A stretch of DNA of 64,000 nt from Liopterus haemorrhoidalis (lineage: Eukaryota; Arthropoda; Insecta; Coleoptera; Dytiscidae): the NCBI GenBank assembly GCA_963971575.1, contig OZ020613.1, positions 50,958,250 through 51,022,249 on the forward strand, given 5' to 3'. This document shows, one piece after another, positions 30,163 to 39,520 of the stretch. A program made the position numbers and the translations under genes. Under the pieces are notes generated by a model. That model saw only the letters and a list, made by a program, of their open reading frames with translations. It did no database searches and was not told the DNA's origin. Numbering within the stretch: the first letter of the stretch is position 1; every line of letters starts with the position of its first letter.

Positions 30163-30795
30163 GTTAGTTAGTTAGTTAGTTAAAATTTTTGGCGCACAGC
30201 AACAAAGGCTATTTGCGCCTAACGCAGCCCATTTAAATGACTAGACTATATATTAAAAACAATATATTAGACAATAAATAAATAGATAAAATCATTAAAA
30301 ATACGCATACTCAATAAAAGAAATCTTGCACTGATAAACACAAATAAATAATATAAAAAGTCTGTTCGAAAATTTGAACAGACTCAGGGTGATGGTAAGA
30401 GGCTGTTAAGGGGCCAATTACCATCGAATATCACAGTCAATAACTAGAAACACATTAAAATAAGGTGCAAGACTTCACACATAAAACAATAAGTTCGATT
30501 CTCTCAGGAAGAGTATCAGCCTGTCCATGAGTACCCTGTCGTCACCTAAAGCAACTGACAGGTCATAGCACAGGCCTAACCTCCCCCTGACATCTTCGAA
30601 CTGTATACACTCAGTTAAAAAGTGTAACACAGACAAATCTGTCTACACGTCTCAGAGATAGGGGACTCTTCTCCTCGAAGGAGGTGTCCATGCGTCCACC
30701 AACAATGACCTATACGGAGGCGTGTGATGGCGGTTTCCTCCCTGTGGTTAATCCTGCAGGAAGAACCCCATGGTTTAACGTCTCACTTAATCTGT

Positions 30796-31303
30796 ATACT
30801 GCTCCACTCATGCTGCCACCTAGCTAAAACCAGATGTTTCAGATGACTCTTTGCGTCATCTGGAAATATGAAACTCACATCAATCATAGGTCTAGGAAAG
30901 GCGGCTTTTGCAGCTTCATCAGCCGCTTCGTTGCCTTTAATACCAACATGTCGCGGTATCCAAAACAGCTCTACCCTCACATTCTGAGCATTCAGATTGT
31001 AGAGTAGCAACCGGATCTTTAGTACAAGAGGATGCACTGGATCTTAACGTTCTGTGTGCGGCTCCACTCATGTTGCCACATGTCTAAAACCAGATGTTTC
31101 AGATGACTCTTTGGGTCATCTGGAAAAACGAAACTCACATCAATCATAGGTCTGTGAGAGGCGGCTTTTGCAGCTGCATCTGCCGCTTCGTTGCCTTTAA
31201 TACCAACATGTCCCGGTATCCAAAACAGCTCTACCCTCACATTCTGAGCATTCAGATTGTAAAGTAGCAACCGGATCTTTAGTACAAGAGGATGCACTGG
31301 ATC
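30796..31303 (-). repeat. Tandem duplication within RNase H of the truncated copy
   Basis: A segment of about 250 bp spanning LKIRLLLYNLNAQNVRVELF to the PDDxKSHLKHLV block occurs twice in a row (about 30796-31040 and 31041-31303), ending each time at ggatgcactggatct. The full-length copy at 15733-21858 has it once. The two units differ at several sites (for example GHVGIK against RHVGIK), so they are not a simple recent doubling. Confidence 0.85.
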
Positions 31304-31372
31304 TGGATCTTAGATACTGTTCAGAGCGCTCAGCGAGTCCGTCAAGATAACACTTGACCGACTTTGCTCTGA

Positions 31373-33446
31373 CTAAACAAAACACAGGGCCTTGAAAATA
31401 GCGTACAGCTCAGCACTGTACACACTCGTTATGGAGTGCAGACGGTACTGAAACTGTTGGCGTGAATTCAAAACAACGAACGCACACCCAACCCTGGTTC
31501 CGGATTTTGATCCGTCAGTAAAAATGACAGTATCCTCGGACCTAGGGACCAGTGTTCTTTGTAACTCATGTTGGTATTCGATAGGCAACGTAGTATCTTT
31601 ATCAAACCTAGTTAATGTGAGGTTCACAAGTGGACGCGGTAGCGTCCATGGTGGAACAGCACACAAAACGAAACTTGCCATTTCAGGCATATTAAAATCA
31701 ATATCGCCCAAAATGTCGAAAGTCCTCAGACCAAAAGGCCTATTGGCTCTTGGTTTTCTGTCATAAATCTCTGTATGCCTATTTTGTAGAATAGGGTCAT
31801 ACGCGGGATGATCTGGCTTGGCACTGAGTGCAGCCATATACCGCAAGGATAGAATTTTACGACGATTGTACAGTGATGGTTCGCCTGCTTCACACAGCAG
31901 GCTTAGTATTGGACTGGTGCGAAATGCACCTGTGGCCAATCTAACCCCAGTGTGATGTACAGTGTCAAGAAGTCGTATCTCTTGGTGTTTAGCTGACCCA
32001 TAAGCTAGACATCCATAGTCCAGCTTAGAGTGCACTAGAGAACGATATAAACGCAACATGACAGTGCGGTCTGCACCCCAAGTCTTGTGACTGAGGACCC
32101 GCAACAAACTGAGCGACTTTTGGCATTTTTTCTTGACGGACAAAAAATGTGCCCGCCAAGTTAGACGACTATCGAACACGAGACCCAGAAATCTGGCAGT
32201 ATCGGCAAACGGTAACTGTGCTCCATTTAGTGTGACTGTAGGATTGGGATGTACACCCCTTTTCCTACTAAAATGGACACATACAGTTTTGCTGGTCGAG
32301 AATTTAAAGCCATTTTCGGTTGCCCATGTATCGAGACGATTGATAGTCAGCTGAAGCTGACGTTCGATTGTACTAGTTTTTTGTCCGGCGACAACGATAC
32401 CAATGTCGTCAACAAATATCGAACTCTGTACAGGTAATCGAATACATGAAGCTGCACCGTTAATGGAAATTAAAAATAGCGTAACGATCAGTATGGAGCC
32501 CTGTGGGACCCCATTGGCCAGTGCGAACATTTGTGACAGGGTATTTCCGATCCGCACCCTGAAGCGCCGGTTTGACATGAAGTCTTTTATAAAGAACATC
32601 AAGCGTCCCCGGAGACCCCAGGAATGCAGATTACGGAGAATACCATAAATCCATGCAGTGTCATAGGCTTTCTCAATATCGAAAAACACAGCTACCAGGT
32701 GTTTGTTTTCAACGAAAGCATTCCTGATAGCTGTCTCTAGTCTGACCAGATGATCTGCAGTTGAGCGGTGACGGCGAAAGCCGCACTGTGTGTTAGCCAG
32801 CAAGTCGTTTGATTCTAAAAACCAAATCAGACCCTTGCTGATCATTCGCTCCATGAGCTTGCAGAGACAACTGGTCGGTGATATTGGTCTATAGCTAGAG
32901 GGCAAGTGTTTATCTTTCCCGACTTTGGGGATAGGAATTATATGAGATTCCTTCCACTTGGTCGGGCACCTGCCCTCAGTCCATATCCTATTATAGACAA
33001 TCAAAAGCCTAGACTTAGATGATTCCGGAAGATTTCGGATCATACGATAATGTATCGCATCTGGACCAGGAAAGCTATCCTTACACTTTGACATCGTACT
33101 ATCTAGCTCTTCACGAGAGAAAAGCAGATTATATACCTCGTCATTCCTAGAGAAGAAATTTAGAGGTATAGATTCGAGACCTGCTTTACGAGTTAAAAAC
33201 TCGGGTGAATAATGTTCGGAGCTAGAATTGAACGCAAAATTAGATGCCAAAGTGTTAGCAATTTCGACCGCTGAGGTAACTACGTTACCATTTACCGATA
33301 GACCAGCAATGGCTGTAGCTGTATTTAGACCGGATATTTTCCGGACCTTCTCCCAAACTTGGGCCACTGGAGTGGCAACTGTAACGGTGGACACGTATTT
33401 GCGCCATGATTCGCGCTTGCTTTCTTTCACAATCCTCTTAGCACGA
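31373..33446 (-). pseudogene. Non-LTR ORF2 remnant (reverse transcriptase, partial RNase H)
   Basis: An ORF2 fragment matching residues about 321 to 1020 of the ORF at 16042-19737, with the reverse transcriptase complete (FFDIEKAYD, FVDD) and RNase H starting at IFTDGSKSG. A stop after KALCFV (near 31373) and the internal duplication destroy RNase H; the endonuclease is missing. The open frame continues rightward to 33577 only because the interrupted hAT gene happens to be open in antisense there; those 44 residues are not part of the protein. Confidence 0.88.
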
Positions 33447-33459
33447 AGTGCCAAAAGAA

Positions 33460-34704
33460 AAACACGGGCAGAAAATAAGGAAAAACTTAGTAAATTGACT
33501 AAAATATCGTCGTTTTTTACAATCTCAAGCGATAATTGTGAATCCCAAGCCAGTACTTCCACTTCTATAACTACCAAAGACTGTGATTCGACGAATCAAA
33601 CAAAATTATTCACCTCTGGGGTAGTTACAGAGCAGCAACAATACACTGAGGTAAATTCGGAAGCTATAAGTCAATTTGTAGGAAAAGAATACCCTACTGA
33701 TAAAGCAAACTTTCCGTCCAATTTAAATACAGAACAAAAAAACTTTATTTGAAAATTTGGGCCCTGTCAACCACATACATTTCCAAAGGATCAAGATGGA
33801 GCAAACAAAAATCGTGGATTCTGTTATGTATGTCAACAACACATATAGTTGGCAACATCGCACCATTGCCTGGCCACAGTAGATGCGCGGCCATCTTGTA
33901 ACTTTCAACGTAGAACATTCTAGTAACATGTGATTTTAGTGATGTATATAGTTAATAATAAAATACATAATTAATAGACCCAGCTTGTCTCAGATTATTT
34001 AGTAATATAAAACAGATTCAATGCTATTTTTTATAAAAAAAAACTTAATAAAGCAGGCATGACAATTAAACAGCACTGGTTATGTTATTCCCCTACATTA
34101 AATGTTATTGTGAACCTTGTTGGTTATTCTGTAATAATACTTCTCAAAATAATTGGGTGGATGGCTATTCTGATTGGCTATTCTATTTAGGAGCTGATCT
34201 TGAAATTCAAATCAGAAATGAATCAGATTTTTTGAGACAAATTTTAGATAGAATTATAAATGTAACATTAACTCTTGCTATCTGCAATTTACCATTCAGA
34301 GGACACCTAGAAAATACTGTTTCTATAGAAAAAGGTCGTTCCGGAAACTTTTTATCTTTTATTGATTTACTAGCTCATTATGACCCAGTTCTACAGGAGT
34401 TATTAAGAAAACCTAAAGGTTCTAGTAAATACTTAAGTCCCAAAATTCATAACGAATTGAATCAAATTCTGTCTGATTCAGTTCAAAATAATATCATTTC
34501 CGAGGTACAAAATGCTTAATTTTTCTCCATCATAGTGGATACAACTCAAGATATATCAAAAGTAGATCAATTAAGTTTAATCGTTAGATATACGCAAATA
34601 AAATCTTCAAAAGGAGAAAAACCTGAGGATATTGAAGTAAAAGAACCACTTTTAGGTTTTATTGAAGTTATTGATCAAAGGTCAGAAGATTTAGTTGATT
34701 TAAT
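33460..34704 (+). pseudogene. hAT (ZMYM/DUF4371) transposase, N-terminal and middle part
   Basis: Continuation of the gene begun at 30126. An open frame to 33750 ends in a stop inside NFI-KFGPCQPHTFPKDQ, the TTF-type zinc-finger start; the frame goes on beyond it. About 200 bp of non-matching DNA follow. From about 34025 the text resumes: a tryptophan block, then YCEPCWLF with a shift, then NESDFLRQILDRIINVTLTL, SFIDLLAHYDPVLQELL, LSPKIHNELNQIL, and the first catalytic Asp in IIVDTTQDISKVDQLS after another stop at 34517. Several stops and shifts show a dead copy. The frame runs to DLIIN, where the inverted-repeat element is inserted with an 8-bp duplication. The protein would have been a zinc-finger hAT transposase of about 700-800 residues. 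Confidence 0.85.
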
Positions 34705-34799
34705 AATTAATAGTAGAATAGTTATTTAACGTCCAATTTATATAATAGAAGAGTTAGGAAATAATTTCATTCAGCTTTACAACGCAACACAACACAAAC

Positions 34800-34840
34800 A
34801 ACACAACGTTTCGCCAACAGCATTGTTGGTTCTTCAGGTG
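34800..34840 (-). ncRNA. Hammerhead-like motif, left arm of element 1
   Basis: On the minus strand ctgaaga (34831-34837) is followed by a stem closed by the ccaaca/tgttgg type repeat and by gaaac (34808-34812), then gtt. The flanking gcac and gtgt can pair as helix I. Same layout as in the right arm. Confidence 0.45.
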
Positions 34841-35027
34841 CTATAACAATAACATACAATAAAGTAACAATCTTATATAATTATAAATTAAGTTACCTAT
34901 GTTAGTTCACTCTAACAACATGTACATCAGTCATCACCAAGGATGGTGAAATTGCAGAGGTTTTATTTTATTTTTATTTTATTTTAAATTTAAAAAACAT
35001 GTGTTATTAAACAGAGTCTGGGAAATC

Positions 35028-35407
35028 CACTGGGGGAATTGAGTTTTAGGTCTCATATACAATTCGGGGTACTCATTTCGCAAGGTCTTTGTGCGTACCA
35101 TCGATTTTTAGGGAATTAGTACGTCGGATTGTAGGATGATTTATTTCTCAATGTCCTTTTAGGTTTTCTCACTGTTATCTTAATGGTTTTTTTCGGTGCT
35201 TGTACCGATGAATTTTGTCATTGTTGTTACAATTTATGTAATTTCACAGGTGTTTAGCTCTCAGGGGGTTTTGGATTTCGGTCTTGATATACCGTTTGAG
35301 GTACCATTCTCTCATTATCCTTGTGCGTACCATTGATTTTGAGGGACTGGTACGTCGAACTGTATGATTGTTCCGGATTTCATTGCCTGTTTTGGGTTCT
35401 TTCACTG
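35028..35407. repeat. Diverged direct repeat inside element 1
   Basis: The block around 35028-35172 recurs at 35257-35407. Both hold tgtgcgtaccat-gattttagggaattagtacgtcg-type text and end in ttttctcactg or tctttcactg. Unit spacing is about 230 bp. A minus-strand ORF (35244-35474) spans one copy, and the other copy shows similar protein text with a stop, so this may be a decayed coding repeat of unknown nature. Confidence 0.6.
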
Positions 35408-35856
35408 GATGTGGAGGTTTATGATTTTTAAGATTGATTATTGCATCATGTTGTACAGGGAGTGACACTGTCAATCGTGCGATTTATGCGTACTTGGTTG
35501 TCAGGGAGGATAGTGTGACTGCTTGTCATATTGATGCAGTAGTCGGTTTGATTATCATTCGTAATGTTTTAATATTGTTAATCTTTGATATTATTATATT
35601 TATCACTGGACTTTTTGTTTAAAATTTAACTACCAGTCACTTCCATTTGGTTTTTATAAAGTATAATATTAAATTTATTCCTGTTTTCCCATCTTTCTGT
35701 ATTTTTCAAGTACAAAATATTTGGTCAATGTTATTTCTGCAATTTCACCATCCTTGGTGATGACTGTACATGTTGTTAGAGTGACGTTGAACTAACATAG
35801 GTAAATTAATTTATAATTATATACGATTGTTACTTTATTGTATGTTATTCTTATAG

Positions 35857-35897
35857 CACCTGAAGAAGCCAACAATGTTGTTGGCGAAACGTTGTGT
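35857..35897 (+). ncRNA. Hammerhead-like motif, right arm of element 1
   Basis: ctgaaga at 35860-35866, a stem formed by gccaaca and tgttggc, gaaac at 35885-35889, then gtt. Flanking cac and gtg pair as helix I. One extra A lies between core and stem, as in the motif at 14474. Confidence 0.5.
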
Positions 35898-35969
35898 TGT
35901 TTTAATAAACGCTTCTTGCCCAAAAAGCTGAATGAAATTATTTCCTAACTCTACTATTAAAAATTAATA

Positions 35970-36735
35970 ATCTTACAAACAAAGGACTTAATTTGTCAAA
36001 ACTTCGTGGACAAACGTATGATGGTGCGGCTAATATGTCCGGCATTTATAATGGTGTCAAAGAAAGAATTTTGAAAAAATATCCTCTTGCTAAATATGTT
36101 CATTGTGCAAGTCATAGTTTGAATTTGGTATTAAATGATTCTGTAAAAAACGTTGCTACTTTAGAATCTTTTTTTAACTTCTTAGAACAGTCGTATGTAT
36201 TTTTTGGACACAGTATCAAAAGATGGAAAATTTTATCTGAAATGGGAAAAACAAAAATTACTCTGAAAGGATTATGTCCAACACGTTGGTCATCCAGAAA
36301 TGATTGCTTACTAGCAATTAAATACAAATATGTCGATATGATGAAAGCCCTGTCCAAAATAATATTATTGAAAAATAACACTACTGAAGTAAATGAAGCA
36401 AAACTATTATTAACATGTTTACAGATGTTTGAAACAATATTTCTAATTGTTTTGGAAAGCAGAATTTTAGAATCAATTGATAACGTTTAAAAACAACTTC
36501 AAAACCCAAAATTGGATCTTTATTTGGCAAAAATGTTATTAGAACAGTGTTATAAATATGTGTCCGGACTTCGAAATAAGTATGATGATTTAAAAAACTT
36601 AGCTATCGAAATGGCTAACAGTTAGGGAACAGAAATAAAATTTACATCGAAACGAATGTGGATAGTTAAACGATACTTTGATGAACTGTGTGCAGACGAA
36701 CGAATATGCGATCCGGAATTAAATTGTAAATATAC
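35970..36735 (+). pseudogene. hAT (ZMYM/DUF4371) transposase, C-terminal part
   Basis: After the inverted-repeat insertion the gene continues NLTNKGLNLSKLRGQTYDGA with the hallmark GQTYDGAxNMSG, the second acidic residue, then YVHCASHSLNLVLNDS, a long helical insertion domain, and TRWSSRNDCLLAI. A stop at 36488-36490 and another near 36625 break it. KRYFDELCADERICDPELN is the last hAT-like text. The hAT dimerisation tail is missing: at about 36735 the sequence switches to a piggyBac C-terminus. Confidence 0.85.
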
Positions 36736-37052
36736 CGTTGAACAAAAGAGAATTCATGAAGCAACTCAGCACAGATTTGGTAAAGCCTTGGATGGAGACA
36801 AGACTTGAAGCTCCGACTTTGAAGAGATCTTTACGAGAAAACATAAGTCGAATTCTCGTAAAACCTACTGATTCAGATACTGAACTTCAAACAGAAGAAC
36901 CTGAGCCCAAAAAACGTAAATATTGCGCTTTTTGCTCCTACAAAAAAAAGATAATGTCGAAATTAGTGTGCAATAAGTGCAAAAAGTCAGTTTATTGCGA
37001 ACACAAAGTAGATGTCTGTGTAGATTGCTCTAAAATTATAACTAGTCATTAA
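36736..37052 (+). pseudogene. piggyBac transposase C-terminal fragment (cysteine-rich domain)
   Basis: A 104-residue ORF. REFMKQLSTDLVKPWMETRL is the end of a piggyBac catalytic domain, followed by a linker and KKRKYCAFCSYKKKIMSKLV, then CNKCKKSVYCEHKVDVCVDC, the C-terminal cross-brace zinc domain that binds the transposon ends. The remainder of the protein (dimerisation and DDD core) is not upstream; instead hAT text runs straight into it. So this is a fused junction of two unrelated transposon remnants. Confidence 0.85.
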
Positions 37053-37398
37053 AAGTCTGATTACATTTAATGTTTGTTCTAAAAATAAGTAATTAATGTT
37101 AAAAAATATTAGATTGTTAAAAAAATATATATGTTTCAGTTGATTTCTGAGAAGTTGATTTTCTAGTTTGAATATAAGTATATTCTTTTATTTTGTTGTA
37201 ATAAATAACTGCGATTGTAGTTTTCATTGATAAAACTGTGTTATATTATTGGTTTATATCCCAACCTTAAATTTCCTTCGAAAAATAGGACATAAGTAGG
37301 TATATTTTAGCCTATAGGTTGTCATTTATATATGTACGCCTCTGAGACGTATGTTAAGGCTTTATGTACCTCCAAAATAGATTAGGTTTCTAGGGTTA
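37053..37398. other. AT-rich non-coding DNA
   Basis: The 3' flank of the piggyBac fragment. A ttaa terminal tetranucleotide cannot be singled out in such AT-rich DNA. No gene. Confidence 0.4.
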
Positions 37399-37632
37399 AA
37401 AAAGGATGTGCAGTTTACTGAAAATAACACTTTAAAAACTGGTAAATGGAAACATATTCAGCAGCTGTACAATATCGACAAAGGAGAGGGAGAACTGCGA
37501 GCTACTCCATTGACAGAACACCATGTGAATCCAGATAAAATTCCAAAGATGAAAGTGTCAGCATGCACAAAAGTGTTCAGTTCAAGAGTGGCATCAACTT
37601 TAAATCTGGTAGCAAAAAGATGCAAGTTTTAA
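37399..37632 (+). pseudogene. P-element/THAP9-type transposase fragment
   Basis: KWKHIQQLYNIDKGEGELRA, then LTEHHVNPDKIPKMKVSACT and KVFSSRVASTLN match the segment after the GTP-binding region of P-type transposases, where W..I..LY..D......KLT..HV.P....KMKV..A.QVFS is conserved. It is in one frame, 70 residues, without neighbours that continue it. The equivalent segment of another copy is in 41988-42524. Confidence 0.75.
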
Positions 37633-38572
37633 AATTATTTTTTTAATAAGTTGTTTTAATACAGTCTATTAATTAATATTTTATTTTTCCGAATCAACCT
37701 GAAGATTATATAGAGCCAGCAGCAGTTCAAACTGCACAACTTCATTAAGATTACGCATGCGTAAATCTTACAATGTATATAATACGCAGTAAAAATTGGA
37801 AATAAAAATATATGTTCTGTGATTATAATTTTTAAATAATTTACAACATAGATTGAGAGTAAGTGAAAAATCCATATAATGCATGAAACAAAATAAACAA
37901 TCTGTTTAACATTAATATCTGGCATGTTTAATTATGTTTATAATTATCTATGAGAAATATTAAGAATTCAATCTTTAGGTTATCCATGTAAACAAATAAC
38001 AGTTCGATCAAAACTCCATTATTTATTATTATTTTTTTTTTTTTTGACTTAGCTACTAGTGTCATTATCCAATAGATGCATTTTATTTTTGAAAATTTTA
38101 CAGAATTTGACGATAAAAAAAAATGGGAAAAGAAAATAATTCATGCCCTAACAGGGATTCGAACCCTATCCCCCATGGCCTAGAAGAATAGAAAAATAAA
38201 CACTAAGCTACGGTGATCGGCCAGGCGATTTTTAAAAATTTGGAAGGACCTGATTGAAGGACTCTACATATCTGGTAAGTTTAATTAGTAATGTACTTTG
38301 TTTTTGTATCAAATTAAGTGTAAAATTTCTTGATATTTGATATACTTTTTTACTCTATAAGATATTGGATAATATCCATAGTAATAACAATTGAAAGTTC
38401 AGTCACAGTAAATTAAATAATTTCATAGTTGAACGATAAACAACACGAATCTGTTACTGAGCATCATTTGTTTCTTTACAGGTTCTAAGTAGGATCCTTC
38501 GCAAGACTTTAGTTTTTAAATTATTTTTGATTTTATTTTTGTATATAATAATATAATAATAATTTTATAATA
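37633..38572. other. Non-coding DNA with intron-like signals upstream of the THAP ORF
   Basis: Mostly AT-rich. Contains a tRNA-like block (38150-38212) and, nearer the THAP ORF, a donor-like ctggtaagttt (about 38272) and an acceptor-like tttctttacag (about 38482), which could bound a 5' UTR intron. Confidence 0.4.
38150..38212 (-). repeat. tRNA-derived SINE-like head or tRNA relic
   Basis: On the minus strand a B box ggttcgaatcc (38155-38165) sits in a perfect T-arm stem (aggg/ccct), and an A-box-like gtagcttagtg (38201-38211) lies 36 bp upstream. The ends do not form an acceptor stem and there is no clear anticodon arm, so it is not a working tRNA gene. A SINE promoter or an old tRNA copy fits. 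Confidence 0.5.
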
Positions 38573-39010
38573 ATGGTATATAAATATAAATGCTGCGTGC
38601 CAACGTGCTCGAACGTGCAAATGAGAGATGCAACTGATAATAATAAACATTTTTTTATATTTCCATCTAATTTAAACCAAAGACAATTATGGTTTAGTGC
38701 TCTAAGCCGGCATTTTGGCAAAAATGTTGTTTCAAATAGTAAATATATTTTCATGTGTGAAGATCATTTTGCAGAAAAACTCTTTACCAATTCTTTTAGA
38801 TCAAGATTTTTGAACAAATCGGAAGCAGTACCAACAATATTTATTCCTGAAGCAAATAAAATAAAAATACTACAAAATATAATTCTAAGGCCGGCATTTT
38901 CTTCAAATATTTCTTCTCAAAGTACGCCTGTTGCAACTACAAGTTACTCAACTGAAACTGATGCTGTTTGCTCAAATATGGATATTATTAGTCCAACATC
39001 GTTAAAAAAA
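38573..39010 (+). pseudogene. THAP domain of a P/THAP9-type transposase (5' part)
   Basis: The ATG at 38573 opens an N-terminal C2CH zinc finger: CCVPTC near residue 7, RHFGK and the CEDHF pair near 62, ending in the family motif AVPTIF near 87. The DNA-binding THAP domain is complete. A low-complexity linker follows and the frame is cut after SLKK at 39010 by the jockey-like segment. The catalytic part at 41968-42524 may be the same gene, but the residues between are missing, so an insertion alone does not explain the break. Confidence 0.8.
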
Positions 39011-39260
39011 TGTTACCGCAGATATCTCGCGATCGGGTGGTCGTAGCGCGATTTATCGTACGTCATTGGATTCAGCGAGTCATTTTCCATCGATCGCGAC
39101 CCGTAACACTGCTAAAAACTCATATTTAGAGTTATTTTAATTAATAAGGATCATTTTCCTTTAACTGGGCGTGGTTTACGCCACTATTGGTAAAGCTCCT
39201 TCCCCCACCCCAAACGAACTTTATAAAAGAAGCGAGCGTTCAACGCAGAGCTACGTTTTG
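39011..39260 (+). promoter_or_regulatory. 5' module with TATA box, shared with 11787-12020
   Basis: Starts tgttaccgcagatatctcgc and carries tataaaagaag at about 39222. The other module starts tgttgcagaagatatctc and has tataaaagaag at 12017; short blocks such as catcgat-gacccg also align. It precedes jockey-type ORF1 here. It may be an LTR fragment next to a jockey element or a promoter region owned by the element. Confidence 0.5.
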
Positions 39261-39520
39261 TTGGCCGAGTGACTCCGAGCTGTTCACACGTATGTGTTGT
39301 CTGCCGGTACTTATTTGGGTATTTTCAACTGACTGAGCGTGCTTTTCAACGATAGCGGTGAGTATAAAGTGCGTGCTGTCTGGTTTTTTCGCGATCTACG
39401 GTTATTTAATAACCGCAACGATCGGCTATAGACTGTCTTAGCAGGTTTAGCCGCAACTTTTGATATTAATTGAATCATCTTTTAATATACACCCGTATAG
39501 CTCTGTTTAGAGCTATCGGG

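Larger units (their letters stand above)
30163..33446 (-). mobile_element. 5'-truncated I/Nimb-like element, second copy
   Basis: A 3284-bp minus-strand copy of the 15733-21858 family, covering the 3' UTR and ORF2 from about residue 321 onward. It is flanked by the exact 13-bp duplication agtgccaaaagaa and ends in the same TAAC-repeat tail. 5' truncation is the usual result of incomplete target-primed reverse transcription. It differs from the first copy at a few percent of positions. Confidence 0.93.
34713..35961. mobile_element. Penelope-derived inverted-repeat element 1
   Basis: A 1249-bp insertion with the 8-bp duplication aattaata (34705-34712 and 35962-35969). Inverted arms at 34743-34958 and 35736-35959 (diverged, about 85-90% alike) each contain a hammerhead-like motif on opposite strands. 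A 30-bp extension without inverted partner lies on the left end only (34713-34742) and contains ttatttaacgtccaa; in reverse complement it matches the one-sided extension of the element at 60740-61659. The host hAT codons DLIIN and NLTNKGLNLS meet when it is removed. Confidence 0.8.

Noticed and set aside
31373..33577. The 734-residue ORF taken as one protein from its first ATG
   Set aside because: The first 44 residues (33447-33577) are antisense of the interrupted hAT gene beyond the retrotransposon boundary; only 31373-33446 is ORF2.
38150..38212. A functional tRNA gene
   Set aside because: T-arm and B box are good but acceptor and anticodon stems cannot be formed.
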